The notes beneath the pieces were generated by a model. It was not told the origin of the DNA, ran no database searches, and saw only the letters and a list, made by a program, of their open reading frames with translations. Of a DNA stretch of 35,853 nucleotides, positions 1 to 9,268 are shown piece after piece. Source of the stretch: Nitrincola sp. A-D6 (GTDB lineage: Bacteria; Pseudomonadota; Gammaproteobacteria; Pseudomonadales; Balneatricaceae); NCBI RefSeq assembly GCF_000764495.1, contig NZ_JRLB01000034.1, positions 1 to 35,853 on the forward strand, read 5' to 3'. The position numbers and the translations under genes were made by a program. The first letter of the stretch is position 1; each line of letters begins with the position of its first letter.

Positions 1-461
1 TAAAACCATTCCCGAAACAAGTGCATTTCCCTGCCGAGCAACGCTTCATCATAAAGTGGCAGTCCAGCTGCGGAAATCTGCTGAATTTTTAGCAATTCGG
101 TAAAAGCCAAGGCGTATAACGGGTCAGCGCTATCTTTATTGAGCCCGCTATGCAGCAGTTGATCACCAAAATCTTCCAGCAGCAGAAACCCTTGTTGCAG
201 ATCCTGGGCCAGAAGTTTCGGCACTCGTACACCTGCAGCAAGCCACTGCTGTGCAATAGCAACAAAAGGCCCGCAGTCCTCATGCTCAGGTGGAGCATCC
301 ATCACAATAACAGACTGATTCTGGGCTCTCACTCTGAAATAACGTCTGAAACTGGCATCACCCGCCACCATTTCCAGTCTAAAATCTGTATTAAGCTCCA
401 AACCAGAGCCTGTTATTTGTTCAGCTACCCAGTTTTTCAGCGCCAGTTGTCGCCTTCCCAT
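1..461 (-). CDS. amgK: N-acetylmuramate/N-acetylglucosamine kinase AmgK, C-terminus cut off by window edge
   Basis: Aminoglycoside-phosphotransferase-fold kinase; in the AmgK family it phosphorylates MurNAc/GlcNAc at the anomeric carbon for peptidoglycan recycling in the cytoplasm. [11 protein letters not shown] the minus strand from the ATG at 461 gives about 153 residues that run open to the window edge. The family N-terminal motifs DASFRRYFR (residues 35-43) and MDAPP (54-58) are visible, and LLLEDFGDQLL follows at about residue 95. An AGAGGA ribosome-binding site lies just upstream of the ATG. The gene is divergent from lptD, as amgK is in Pseudomonas, where murU follows; murU would lie beyond the left edge. 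The identification rests on the motifs plus synteny. Confidence 0.85.
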   Translation of the reverse strand, partial: MGRRQLALKNWVAEQITGSGLELNTDFRLEMVAGDASFRRYFRVRAQNQSVIVMDAPPEHEDCGPFVAIAQQWLAAGVRVPKLLAQDLQQGFLLLEDFGDQLLHSGLNKDSADPLYALAFTELLKIQQISAAGLPLYDEALLGREMHLFREWF

Positions 462-573
462 TCGTTGTCCTCTAGCACTTGCCCTAGTTAATGCTTTATT
501 ATGCAGTGCTTAATAGTACTAGACTCACGGGCAGCAAGAAACTCTGCCTGACTCGCTACCGGACTGCGACCTG

Positions 574-3410
574 ATGCCTTTTAAAAAACATAGCGCTTAT
601 CAACTAACCCTTGCTGTGGCAGCTATCCTCTGCGCCCCCTGGTGGCGGCACAAACGGATGAGCGCCTGTGGGTATGTAACCTGCTGCCTAATGGTGAATG
701 GGACTGTGAAGTTAATGAACTTCTTATGGATGCTCAGTCGGCAGAACCTTTGACACCTGAGCCACGCAGGGTATCAACACCAGAGCCAACTCCAACTTCG
801 GCTCCAACTCCAGCTCCAGTTCCAGACAGATCAGCTGAGCCCATCAGTCCGCGTGACCCCGTAAGTCCACCTGAATCAGAATTAACCACACTAACACCTG
901 AGCCCGATACGGCCCGAACCTTTCCGGCAGAATCAGCCTCACCAGCCCCTGAAGCAAGTCAACCAGGCAGATCGATAACCACTGAGCAAACGGCTCGCGC
1001 TCGCTCAGCTGATGCCTGGGACTGTACAATTGGCGCCGATGGCAACTGGTCTTGTGCGCCAGGTAATCGCCAGGCTGTCAGTGTAGCCGAGCTGGGTCGA
1101 TTCAATGCAGCCCAACCCGGTGCTTCCGGGCTGTTAATAAATAATCCCTATGCCCACCTTGATTGGTACCCTTACTCCAGTAATGAGGCCGCTGTATGTA
1201 GCGGGCGCTACGTCGAACCGGATATTGATTACCTGCAAAGTGAACTGACGCCAGGCGAACAAGCTGTTTATGCTGAGGCGGACCTTTCCAGTGCTGACCT
1301 GCAAAGCGGTCTGGCTCGCCTGACAGGTGGGGTTAAACTACAGCAGGGAAGTCGCCTGTTCACCAGCCGCTATGGCGAAGTAGATAATGAAGCCAATACC
1401 GCATTTCTAGAAGGTGATGTCACCTTTAGAGAGCCTGGACTACTCCTGGTCGGACAGCGCGCAGAGACCAACTTTAACACCGGTGTATCCAGTTTTTATG
1501 CATCTGAATATATTGTGCATGCAGAACATCTGCGAGGATCGGCAACAACTATCACACGCTATGATGACAACCGCATACGTCTGGAATCAGGTGCTGTCAC
1601 CTACTGCGAACCTGGCAATAACGCCTGGTCAATCGGATCAGGCAATATAGTACTCCATCCTGACAAGGGCTATGGTATAGCCACACATGCCACTTTCAGA
1701 GTTGCAGACATACCTGTGTTCTATATGCCTGGTTCCGTTTTCCGATCGACAGTCGGCGCCAATCCGGTTTTCTGTACCCCAGTATCGGGATTTCCAAAAG
1801 TGATGGTTTGGACTTCAGCATTCCCTACTACTTTAATATAGCGCCCAATATCGACGACACATTGACACTTCGCTACATCGAGAAGCGCGGCTTACTGCTG
1901 GAAAATGAACTCAGATACATGAATGACTGGTCTCACAACATGTTGAGCCTTGGCTACTTGTCTGGTGATGATAAGCTGGATGGTGAAAACCGCTGGTTGG
2001 CAGGCTTCAATCATCAAGCACACCCGGTGATCGCTGGGAAAGCCAGATTGATTTCACTAAAGTGAGTGATAATAACTATTTTTCCGATCTGGGAACCTCA
2101 CTGGAAATTCAGCGTGAAGACCATTTGAATCAACGCGGGCAGCTACGTTACCTGGGAGATGGCTGGCAATTTCTCGCCAACCTGCATCAATACCAGACCA
2201 TCAATGATAACGTTTCATCGCCCTATCAACGCACACCACAACTCTTGCTAACCGGGAATGAAAGCCTAAGCGAGAAAGCAGCACTGAGCTATTCGGCAGA
2301 ATATGTACGTTTTGAGCGTGATCGAAAAGATTTTTTTAGCAACTCAGCAGACATTCTCCGCACAGATGCCCAGCGCGTGCACTTCAGGCCTTCGATAACA
2401 CATCGTAACAGCCGCCCCTGGGGCTTTATGAACTCCGAACTGACCCTGTGGCACAGCAACTACGATTTTGACTTCCCAACAGGGGCCGATACCTCAAACA
2501 TCCCTGACTCGGTCACGGCGGGTATCGCCAGCATTGACTCAGGTCTTTACTTCGATAGGGACTTCACCCTTGCTGATAGTGACTACTCTCAATCACTTGA
2601 ACCACGTTTGATGCTGCTGCATGTGGAAAAAAACAACCAACAGCCAACGCTTGATAGTTTCCGCTATTTTGATACATCACAATTAAGCTTCAGCTACAAC
2701 AATCTGTTTGATCGCTATGGCTGGAGTGGTAATGACCGGGTTTCAGCCACATCACAAGCAACAATAGGCGTGTCTTCAGCCTCTATGATCAACGCGGCTT
2801 TGAGAAAGCCCGCCTTGCTGTCGCTCAAGCCTATTACGCCACAGACAGGCAAGGCAATGATCTGCGCCCAGGCGATATTAACGGTGATGAGTCCAGCTCC
2901 AACCTGGCATTACTGGCGCAGTGGAATATCACCCCGGCACTTCGCTTACGTCACGACTCTGAAATTGATCGTGACAGCTTCAGCCTGGAAGAGCAGAACT
3001 ATCGGCTAACCTGGCAACCTGATGATGAAAACATGTTCTATTTCAGTTACCGTGACAGAGTTAACTCAGCCATTGCCGGGGGAGAAAGAACACGTCAATC
3101 GGACATAGCTTTCAGAAACCAGATCAACCCACAGTGGGGTGTTATAGGGCGCTGGCAACACGACATAGCCAATCGGCAGCGATTGGATAGCCTGTTGGGG
3201 CTGGAATACGGAACCTGTTGCTGGAAAATGCGTCTGACAGCCAGAGAATGGCTGAAATCGTCCAATACCCGTGGTTCCACAGCAGAATATGACCGCGGTG
3301 TGTTTTTACAGTTTATCCTACGCGGTTTGGGTTCGTTTGGTGACGACGGTGGTCGTAGCCTCATTGAAGAAATAACCGGTTTTAGAGAGAAAGATCATGA
3401 TAACTTCTGA
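574..3410 (+). CDS. lptD: LPS-assembly outer membrane protein LptD (four apparent frameshifts)
   Basis: Beta-barrel that, with LptE, inserts lipopolysaccharide into the outer leaflet. The chosen ATG at 574 gives a signal peptide (MPFKKHSAYQLTLAVAAIL...) that joins the mature part only if one C is added to the C run near 636. Further single-base breaks lie near 1729 (YMP/WFRFPID), 2026 (HPG/DRWESQIDF) and 2768 (ATIG/RVFSLYDQRG). Repaired length is about 946 residues, slightly long for the family. The OstA-like N-domain is followed by RRQSGFLYPSIG, the PYYFNIAPN strand, and a C-terminal Cys-Cys pair (YGTCCWKMRL) matching the E. coli disulfide cysteines. The N-terminus holds two W-x-C...W-x-C segments separated by a Pro/Thr-rich linker (see findings). 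Its end overlaps surA by 14 nt. Confidence 0.93.
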
Positions 3411-4692
3411 TAAATGGCTGATCAGGTCTGTACTGACCTTTGTGCTGGTAGCTTTGTTTTCACTGCACACGCAGGCACAGCAGCTGGACAGAATTGTCGC
3501 CGTCGTTAACGACGATATTATTATGAAAAGTGAGCTGGACCAGCGCACCCGACTAATAACCGAACAGATTCAGGGTCAGGGAGTACAAGTACCGCCCGCC
3601 GATGTATTGCGCCAGCAAGTGCTGGACCGTCTGATTCTGGACAGCCTGCAGCTGCAGATAGCCGAAATACAAGGGTTACGTATCTCCGACCGTCAACTGA
3701 ATGAAACACTGGAAGCCATTGCGGCTCAGAATGGGCTGACTCTGCCAGAGTTTCGTGAAGCACTGATTGCCGAAGGGCAGGATTATGCGCAAGCTCGGGA
3801 GCAGATTCGTCGCGAACTTTTAGTTAGCCAGGTGCAACAAAGCAATGTCAACCGCCGCATACAGGTATCAGAACAGGAAATTCGCAATTTTCTTAACTCA
3901 GATGCGGCCCAACAACGCCAAGCTGAGTTTCTGCTGAGCAACATTCTGATTGCACTCCCCTCTCAAGCCTCACCCGATATAATTCAGGAAGCCGAGCGTA
4001 AAGCGGAGGAGATCTATGCCACACTGACAGATGGTGCAGAGTTTGCGGACACGGCGGTGTCTGTATCCAACGCCCCCAATGCACTCAACGGTGGTGATCT
4101 GGGCTGGCGTAATCAGAGTGAACTGCCGGAAACATTGGCGGCTGCAATCGCAAACTTGCAACCCGGTGATATCAGTCGTCCGATACGCACACCGGGTGGA
4201 TTTCACATTCTTCAGGTTAGAGACCGCCGTGGTGGAGACGTAACCCTGGTCGAGCAAACACTGGTCAGCCACATTCTACTCACACCGAATGAAATTCGCT
4301 CAGACGAGCAAACGCGTACCCTGGCATACGATCTGGCTAGCCGAATCCGTGATGGCCAGCCCTTTGAAAATCTGGCACGCCGCTACAGTGATGATCCAGG
4401 CAGCGGATCACAAGGCGGGGATCTGGGCTGGACTCAGGAAGGCCAGATGGTACCGGAATTTGAGCAGGTCATGAGCAGTACGGCCGTTGACCAGATATCC
4501 GAGCCCTTCGAATCACGCTTTGGCTGGCATGTACTCTGGGTCAGAGACCGTCGCACACAAGATATGTCTGCCGAAATGATGGAAAACATGGCTCGAAATA
4601 CCATCAGTCAACGCAAATATAATGAAGAACTGGATAACTGGCTACGGGAATTACGCTCACAAGCCTATGTTGAAATCCGGAATCCAGGATAA
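3397..4692 (+). CDS. surA: Periplasmic chaperone/peptidyl-prolyl isomerase SurA
   Basis: Chaperone that escorts unfolded outer-membrane beta-barrels, LptD included, through the periplasm. The 431-residue protein starts with a signal peptide ending near HTQAQ (about residue 28), followed by the SurA N-domain (DRIVAVVNDDIIMKSELDQR). Two parvulin domains follow, at about residues 170-270 and 285-390; both carry the GGDLGW and GGFHILQVRDRR / FGWHVLWVRDRR signatures. Length is normal. It overlaps the end of lptD, so the two are probably co-expressed and [15 protein letters not shown] linked. No frameshift is seen. Confidence 0.97.
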   Translation: MITSDKWLIRSVLTFVLVALFSLHTQAQQLDRIVAVVNDDIIMKSELDQRTRLITEQIQGQGVQVPPADVLRQQVLDRLILDSLQLQIAEIQGLRISDRQLNETLEAIAAQNGLTLPEFREALIAEGQDYAQAREQIRRELLVSQVQQSNVNRRIQVSEQEIRNFLNSDAAQQRQAEFLLSNILIALPSQASPDIIQEAERKAEEIYATLTDGAEFADTAVSVSNAPNALNGGDLGWRNQSELPETLAAAIANLQPGDISRPIRTPGGFHILQVRDRRGGDVTLVEQTLVSHILLTPNEIRSDEQTRTLAYDLASRIRDGQPFENLARRYSDDPGSGSQGGDLGWTQEGQMVPEFEQVMSSTAVDQISEPFESRFGWHVLWVRDRRTQDMSAEMMENMARNTISQRKYNEELDNWLRELRSQAYVEIRNPG

Positions 4693-4700
4693 CACGCCCA

Positions 4701-5704
4701 GTGGTTTTGCTACGCTTTGCAGTCACTCCAGGTGAACCCGCTGGTATAGGTCCGGACCTGTGTGTGCAACTCGCGCAAACAGCCTGGCCACACCAGCTGA
4801 TTGTTTTCGCCGATCCCACTCTACTGCGCACACGCGCTGAAGAGCTGGGCCTGCCCTTGCTGCTAAGCGAGTGGCAAGGGGAACAGGACAACAGGCTGAT
4901 GCAACCAGGAGAGCTATTGGTTTATCCTGTATCCATGAGTGTTCCAGCCAAGGCAGGCACACCTGATGTTCGTAATGCCCATTATGTCCTGGAAACACTG
5001 ACACTGGCCACACAGCACTGCCAGCAAGGTAAACTGGATGCACTGATCACCGCACCGGTTCACAAAGGCATCATCAATGATGCAGGCTTCCCTTTCACCG
5101 GACACACCGAGTTTCTGGAAGCTCTGACCGGCACCCCCAAGGTGGTCATGATGCTGGCCACAGAGGGGTTAAAAGTGGCCCTGGCGACTACTCACCTGCC
5201 ACTGAGAGCTGTAGCCGATGCCATTACCCGCCCCTGCTGGAAGATGTTATCAGTATCTTGTTACAGGATTTACGCCAGAAATTTGGCATTTCCCAGCCAC
5301 GTTTACTGGTTGCCGGACTTAACCCCCATGCCGGAGAAGGTGGACACCTGGGCGATGAGGAGCTGACCACCATCACCCCGGTATTAGATGCGTTTCGCCA
5401 ACGTGGTGAGCTGATTCAGGGGCCCTTACCAGCCGACACCCTGTTCAACGAGAAGTATCTCAGCCAGGCCGATGCCGTGCTCGCCATGTATCACGATCAG
5501 GGATTACCCGTGCTCAAGTACAAGGGCTTTGGCCAAGCTGTTAACATTACCCTGGGGCTACCGATTATCCGTACATCAGTCGATCATGGTACCGCATTTG
5601 ACCTGGCCGGTAGTGGCAAGGCCGATACCGGCAGCCTGATTACTGCCATTAATTATGCTGCACAGATGGCCTCAGCTCGCCATTCAGCATCAGACACAGC
5701 TTAG
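4701..5704 (+). CDS. pdxA: 4-hydroxythreonine-4-phosphate dehydrogenase PdxA (one frameshift)
   Basis: NAD-dependent, metal-using enzyme that oxidises 4-phosphohydroxy-L-threonine in pyridoxal-phosphate synthesis. A GTG start at 4701 gives [19 protein letters not shown], the canonical N-terminus; an AGGA lies about 12 nt upstream. The frame breaks in the CCCC run at 5231-5234. Adding one C joins ...AVADAITRP to [15 protein letters not shown], giving about 334 residues, the usual size. Visible motifs are [35 protein letters not shown] and the C-terminal [13 protein letters not shown]. It lies 8 nt after surA and just before rsmA, the order seen in Pseudomonas. Confidence 0.94.
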
Positions 5705-5710
5705 GAACTC

Positions 5711-6520
5711 ATGAGTAAAAAACCGGTAGGCCACAAAGCCCGCAAACGTTTTGGTCAGAATTTTCTTCAGGATCAGGGTGTTATTCAGCGTATTATCCGC
5801 GCCATATCCCCCCGCCCCACTGACCACCTGGTGGAAATTGGTCCGGGACTGGGCGCACTGACAGAAGAAATTCTCAACGCAGCCGGTGATCTTGATGCCA
5901 TCGAACTGGATCGTGATCTGGTACCGATTCTGCGCACCAAGTTTTTTAACTATGCTGAGCATTTTCGCGTCCATCAAGCCGATGCGATGAAATTTGACTA
6001 CACCTCACTATGTGATGATCAACGTCCACTGCGTATCGTCGGCAACCTGCCTTACAATATTTCCACACAGCTGATTTTTCACCTGCTAAGCTATAATCAA
6101 CACATAGCTGATATGCACTTTATGCTACAGAAAGAGGTGGTGGAACGCCTGGCAGCCAAAGCTGGCGAGAAGCACTATGGTCGACTGAGCATCATGTCAC
6201 AATATTATTGCCAGGTTGAAAACCTGTTTCTGGTACCACCAGAGGCCTTTAATCCAGTCCCAAAGGTTGACTCCGCTATCGTGCGCCTGACACCCCATAA
6301 GCAGCTACCCCTGGTGGCCAAAGATGTGGATCAGTTACAGTCTGTGGTTAGAACGGCTTTTAATCAGCGCCGCAAAACACTGCGTAATAACCTGAAAGAG
6401 CTGATCAGTGCTGAAGCACTCGAATCACTTGAGATTAATCCGGGAGAACGTCCCGAGCGCCTGACACTGCAGGAATTTATCCGCATCAGTGACTTTCTAT
6501 GTGACCAAGAAAAGGAATAA
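5711..6520 (+). CDS. rsmA: 16S rRNA (adenine1518/1519-N6)-dimethyltransferase RsmA/KsgA
   Basis: Dimethylates two adjacent adenosines in the 3' hairpin of 16S rRNA during 30S maturation. The 269 residues match the family length. The substrate-binding start KRFGQNFLQD is at residues 12-21, the SAM-binding motif EIGPGLGAL at 42-50, and the catalytic NLPYNIST at 112-119. The ATG at 5711 follows a TAGGA ribosome-binding site and begins 6 nt after the pdxA stop, so it is in the surA-pdxA-rsmA-apaG operon. No frameshift. Confidence 0.97.
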   Translation: MSKKPVGHKARKRFGQNFLQDQGVIQRIIRAISPRPTDHLVEIGPGLGALTEEILNAAGDLDAIELDRDLVPILRTKFFNYAEHFRVHQADAMKFDYTSLCDDQRPLRIVGNLPYNISTQLIFHLLSYNQHIADMHFMLQKEVVERLAAKAGEKHYGRLSIMSQYYCQVENLFLVPPEAFNPVPKVDSAIVRLTPHKQLPLVAKDVDQLQSVVRTAFNQRRKTLRNNLKELISAEALESLEINPGERPERLTLQEFIRISDFLCDQEKE

Positions 6521-6529
6521 CCAGCGTTT

Positions 6530-6916
6530 ATGAATAGTAAATCTATGGGTGAAAACATGCACATTTCTATCGCCACCGCTTACCTGCATGAGCAGTCTGA
6601 CCCGGATGCACACCGCTATGTTTTTTCTTATCACATTACCATCACCAACCAGAACCCCATTCCGGTTCAGTTGATCAGCCGCCGCTGGGTTATCACTGAT
6701 GGCAACGAGCAAATACAGGAAGTCACCGGTGAAGGTGTGGTCGGTGAGCAACCCACTATAGAACCTGGCCAAAGCTACAGCTATACCAGTGGCACCGTAC
6801 TGCCAACCGAGGTCGGCAGTATGCAGGGACATTATTGTATGATGACCGATGAAACTGGTGAATTTATCGCCCCGATTCCCGCCTTCACCCTGGCACTACC
6901 GAATGCGTTACATTGA
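6530..6916 (+). CDS. apaG: ApaG family protein
   Basis: Small FN3-like beta-sandwich protein of uncertain biochemical function, usually encoded beside rsmA and apaH. The 128 residues include the signature ISRRWVITDGNEQIQEVTGEGVVGEQP and PGQSYSYTSGT..PTEVGSMQGHY. The first ATG (6530) is 9 nt after rsmA; in-frame ATGs at 6545 and 6557 are alternative starts, and conservation begins around the third (HISIATAYL). apaH, the usual next gene, is absent; a stator gene follows instead. Confidence 0.93.
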   Translation: MNSKSMGENMHISIATAYLHEQSDPDAHRYVFSYHITITNQNPIPVQLISRRWVITDGNEQIQEVTGEGVVGEQPTIEPGQSYSYTSGTVLPTEVGSMQGHYCMMTDETGEFIAPIPAFTLALPNALH

Positions 6917-6919
6917 AAC

Positions 6920-6950
6920 TTACTGAACACCAGTCGAGTATTGCTATACT
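6920..6950 (+). promoter_or_regulatory. Candidate extended -10 promoter for the stator operon
   Basis: The string TGCTATACT (TATACT at 6945-6950) is an extended -10 element. A weak TTACTG (6920-6925) lies 19 bp upstream as a possible -35. The -10 lies inside a 7-bp inverted repeat CGAGTAT/ATACTCG (6935-6941 and 6946-6952), which could be an operator or a small hairpin. Start of the first stator gene is about 35 nt downstream. Confidence 0.35.
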
Positions 6951-6983
6951 CGGTTGCTGATCATTAAACAACAGAGACCGGCT

Positions 6984-7811
6984 ATGGATTTTGCATCATT
7001 ACTAGGGATTATTTCAGGCTTCGCCCTGATTATTATTGCCATCTTTCTGGGCGGCAACCCAGATGTTTTTGTCAATATTCCAGGCCTGATGATTGTAGCC
7101 GGTGGTACCATTGCGGCTACCTTGCTAACTGTGCAATTCAAAGATGTCCTGAACGCCTTCCGCGCAGCCTGGTTCGTATTCACTCGGGACAAAACCAATG
7201 CCCAGGAAATGATCGATACCATGCTGGAGCTGAGCCGTATCAGTCACCGCCATGGCCTGTTGATGCTAGGCGATATAGAAACCAACTCGAGGGTTTTACA
7301 ACGCGCCTCCAACCTGCTTGCAGAAGCCGCTTCGGAGCAGGTTATTCGCAACACCCTGCAAAATGAAATCGACTCGTTGATAGGCCGACACTTCACGGTA
7401 CAGGACGTTTTTCGCAAGATGGCCATGTATGCCCCTGCGTTTGGTATGCTGGGCACATTGATCGGCCTGATTCAGATGCTCAGCGCCCTTCAGGATCCGG
7501 AAACCATTGGACCGGCCATGGCCATTGCGCTACTGACCACTTTCTATGGTTCACTATTGGCAACCGTGGTATTTCTACCTATTGCCGGAAAGCTGCGCGC
7601 CAGAACACTCGCTGAAGTCACCAATCTGGAAATCATCCGCGAAGGCTGCATCAGCATTCTAACCAATGACCACTACGCACATGTGTATGAGCAATTGTCT
7701 TCTTATCTACCAGAAGCCTCACGCAAACCGCTACGTGCAGGCAAGCAAAACAAAGCACAGGAGCCAGCCAAAGCAGCGGAGAAAGCCAAGCCGCAGGATA
7801 AGAAGGCATGA
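6984..7811 (+). CDS. Flagellar motor stator subunit A (MotA/PomA family)
   Basis: Ion-channel subunit of the flagellar stator in the inner membrane; together with the B subunit it converts ion flow to torque. From the ATG at 6984 the protein has 275 residues. A TTG at 6954 is also in frame but adds residues the family lacks. The N-terminus MDFASLLGIISGFALIIIAIFLGG and the segment PAFGMLGTLIGLIQML are typical of the MotC/PomA branch. Transmembrane segments lie at about residues 4-22, 32-50, 150-170 and 185-205, with a charged cytoplasmic loop between pairs. The C-terminal 30 residues are Lys/Ala/Pro-rich. Its stop overlaps the B-subunit start (ATGA). Sodium versus proton use cannot be read with certainty here. 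Confidence 0.93.
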   Translation: MDFASLLGIISGFALIIIAIFLGGNPDVFVNIPGLMIVAGGTIAATLLTVQFKDVLNAFRAAWFVFTRDKTNAQEMIDTMLELSRISHRHGLLMLGDIETNSRVLQRASNLLAEAASEQVIRNTLQNEIDSLIGRHFTVQDVFRKMAMYAPAFGMLGTLIGLIQMLSALQDPETIGPAMAIALLTTFYGSLLATVVFLPIAGKLRARTLAEVTNLEIIREGCISILTNDHYAHVYEQLSSYLPEASRKPLRAGKQNKAQEPAKAAEKAKPQDKKA

Positions 7812-8595
7812 GCCGCAAGCAGCAGCTACTGGAAGACAACGAAGGTCCTGGCTGGATTACCACCTTTGCTGACCTGATGACCTTGCTTCTGGTGTTTTTT
7901 GTGCTGTTATTTTCCATGTCCAGTGTCGAACATGAAGCCTTCGAAGAGGCCGCCAAATCACTGAATATCGCCCTATCTCGCGACTCTGCCCCTCCAGCCT
8001 GATTCCGTTACTGGAACCGGCTGCCGAAACCACACGTATACCCGACCTCAATGATCCGGCCATGATTAACCGCAATGCAGAACTGGCCGATCAGATGCGC
8101 TTCCAGCAAGCCCTGGTGGACTCCATCAATGCCGAACTTGAAGAAATCGTTACCGATATCGAAGGATCTCTGGCTGAAAAAGATATGGGCAGTTGGGTTG
8201 AGATCGGCTCACCACTGGATGGAAAACTCAACCTGAAAGTCAATGCCGCCGTCATGTTTGAACCAGGCTCCGTCGAAATTCGACGTTCAATGATGCCTCT
8301 GCTCGACAGTGTTCTTGAGGTGGTCCTGGATAACCCGGGCTTCAAACTCGAAGTTCAAGGACATACGGATGATCAGCCTGTTGACACTGAACGCTTTCCC
8401 TCCAACTGGGAACTATCCGCCTTTCGTGCCACCGCTGTACTACGCTTTCTTATTGAGGGAGGACTGTCTCCACAGCGTGTTGTTGCCAGTGGATACGGCG
8501 ACTCCATGCCGCTACTGCCCAACACTACTGAAGAAAACAGAGCGGCCAACCGACGCTTAGAGTTTGTCCTTGAACGGACGGAGTTACCAAGATGA
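7808..8595 (+). CDS. Flagellar motor stator subunit B (MotB/PomB family, one frameshift)
   Basis: Anchors the stator to peptidoglycan and carries the ion-binding aspartate. The N-terminus has one transmembrane helix, WITTFADLMTLLLVFFVLLFSM, with the conserved Asp at residue 22. After a break near 7995 (DSAPP/SLIPLLEPAAE), the frame continues into an OmpA/MotB peptidoglycan-binding domain (about residues 150-255) with VQGHTDDQPV, NWELSAFRA and ENRAANRRLEFVLE. One added C in the CC run repairs it to about 262 residues. ATGA overlaps occur at both ends, with the A subunit and with the PilZ gene, so all three are probably [15 protein letters not shown] coupled. Confidence 0.92.
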
Positions 8596-8960
8596 AACCA
8601 CTAATCTCACTTCCGGGAATCACAGACCGCGGCCGCAGAGCCTTTCGTATGACCCCAGTACAGGATGACCCGGTCAGCCTGCGGGTAAATGGCGACCTGG
8701 TTGATCTGGAAGACCTGTCAGCCAATGGTGTGGCTTTTCTCAGTGAACATGAACTCAAGTCCGGATGCTATGATGCCCAGCTTAACTTTACCCTGGGTGA
8801 GCGCGATTTCACCATCTACTGCAAGGTAGATCTGATTAGAACCCTGACAGGCAGTTATGGTGGCGAGTTACAAGACATGAGTACCATGGATGAACGCCTG
8901 TTATCCCGCTTCATCCTGGAATGCCAGAAACATGCAATATTACGCCAAAGAGAAGAATAG
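8592..8960 (+). CDS. PilZ-domain protein, likely cyclic-di-GMP-responsive motor regulator
   Basis: A 122-residue single-domain protein. The two PilZ signatures for cyclic-di-GMP binding are present: RxxxR as R15-RAF-R19 and D/N-x-S-x-x-G as D41-LSAN-G46, followed by VAF and beta strands. There is no YcgR N-terminal domain. Its start overlaps the stop of the stator B gene (ATGA). PilZ proteins such as YcgR and FlgZ are known to slow the motor by contacting MotA/MotC when bound to cyclic-di-GMP; that this one does so is inferred from its place in the stator operon. Confidence 0.85.
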   Translation: MKPLISLPGITDRGRRAFRMTPVQDDPVSLRVNGDLVDLEDLSANGVAFLSEHELKSGCYDAQLNFTLGERDFTIYCKVDLIRTLTGSYGGELQDMSTMDERLLSRFILECQKHAILRQREE

Positions 8961-8983
8961 TTTTGCAACTGCGCAATAAACGC

Positions 8984-9012
8984 TTGACAGTAAAAGCCCT
9001 TCTCTGTAATAT
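8984..9012 (+). promoter_or_regulatory. Sigma-70 promoter of the initiator tRNA gene
   Basis: A perfect -35 TTGACA (8984-8989) is separated by 17 bp from TAATAT (9007-9012). Transcription would begin about 9019, a few bases before the tRNA 5' end, within a GC-containing stretch as is common for stringently controlled stable-RNA promoters. Confidence 0.8.
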
Positions 9013-9026
9013 TCGTCCCACGTTGA

Positions 9027-9103
<77 letters not shown>

Positions 9104-9108
9104 TATTT

Positions 9109-9144
9109 AAAGGCAGATTCGGTAATCACCGGTCTGCCTTTTTT
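9109..9144 (+). terminator. Rho-independent terminator of the tRNA gene
   Basis: Stem AAAGGCAGA (9109-9117) pairs with TCTGCCTTT (9133-9141), with an inner CGGT/ACCG extension, followed by a run of T to 9144. Confidence 0.85.
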
Positions 9145-9220
9145 CGTAGTGCGGTTTCTATTCTTCTGCGTTTTTCCAACGAAAATGCTAATTCAAAACT
9201 GTTAATAAAAGCTGCCAGAA

Positions 9221-9254
9221 GGTGGTAGTGTTAACTCTTCCGTACACTACTACC
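9221..9254 (+). promoter_or_regulatory. 11-bp inverted repeat upstream of the EamA exporter gene
   Basis: GGTGGTAGTGT (9221-9231) can pair with ACACTACTACC (9244-9254), 11 bp with one G-T wobble and a 12-nt loop. No T run follows, so it is not a terminator. It ends about 15 nt before the start codon and may be an operator dyad or a leader hairpin. Confidence 0.45.
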
Positions 9255-9268
9255 CACGGGAATGTTTT

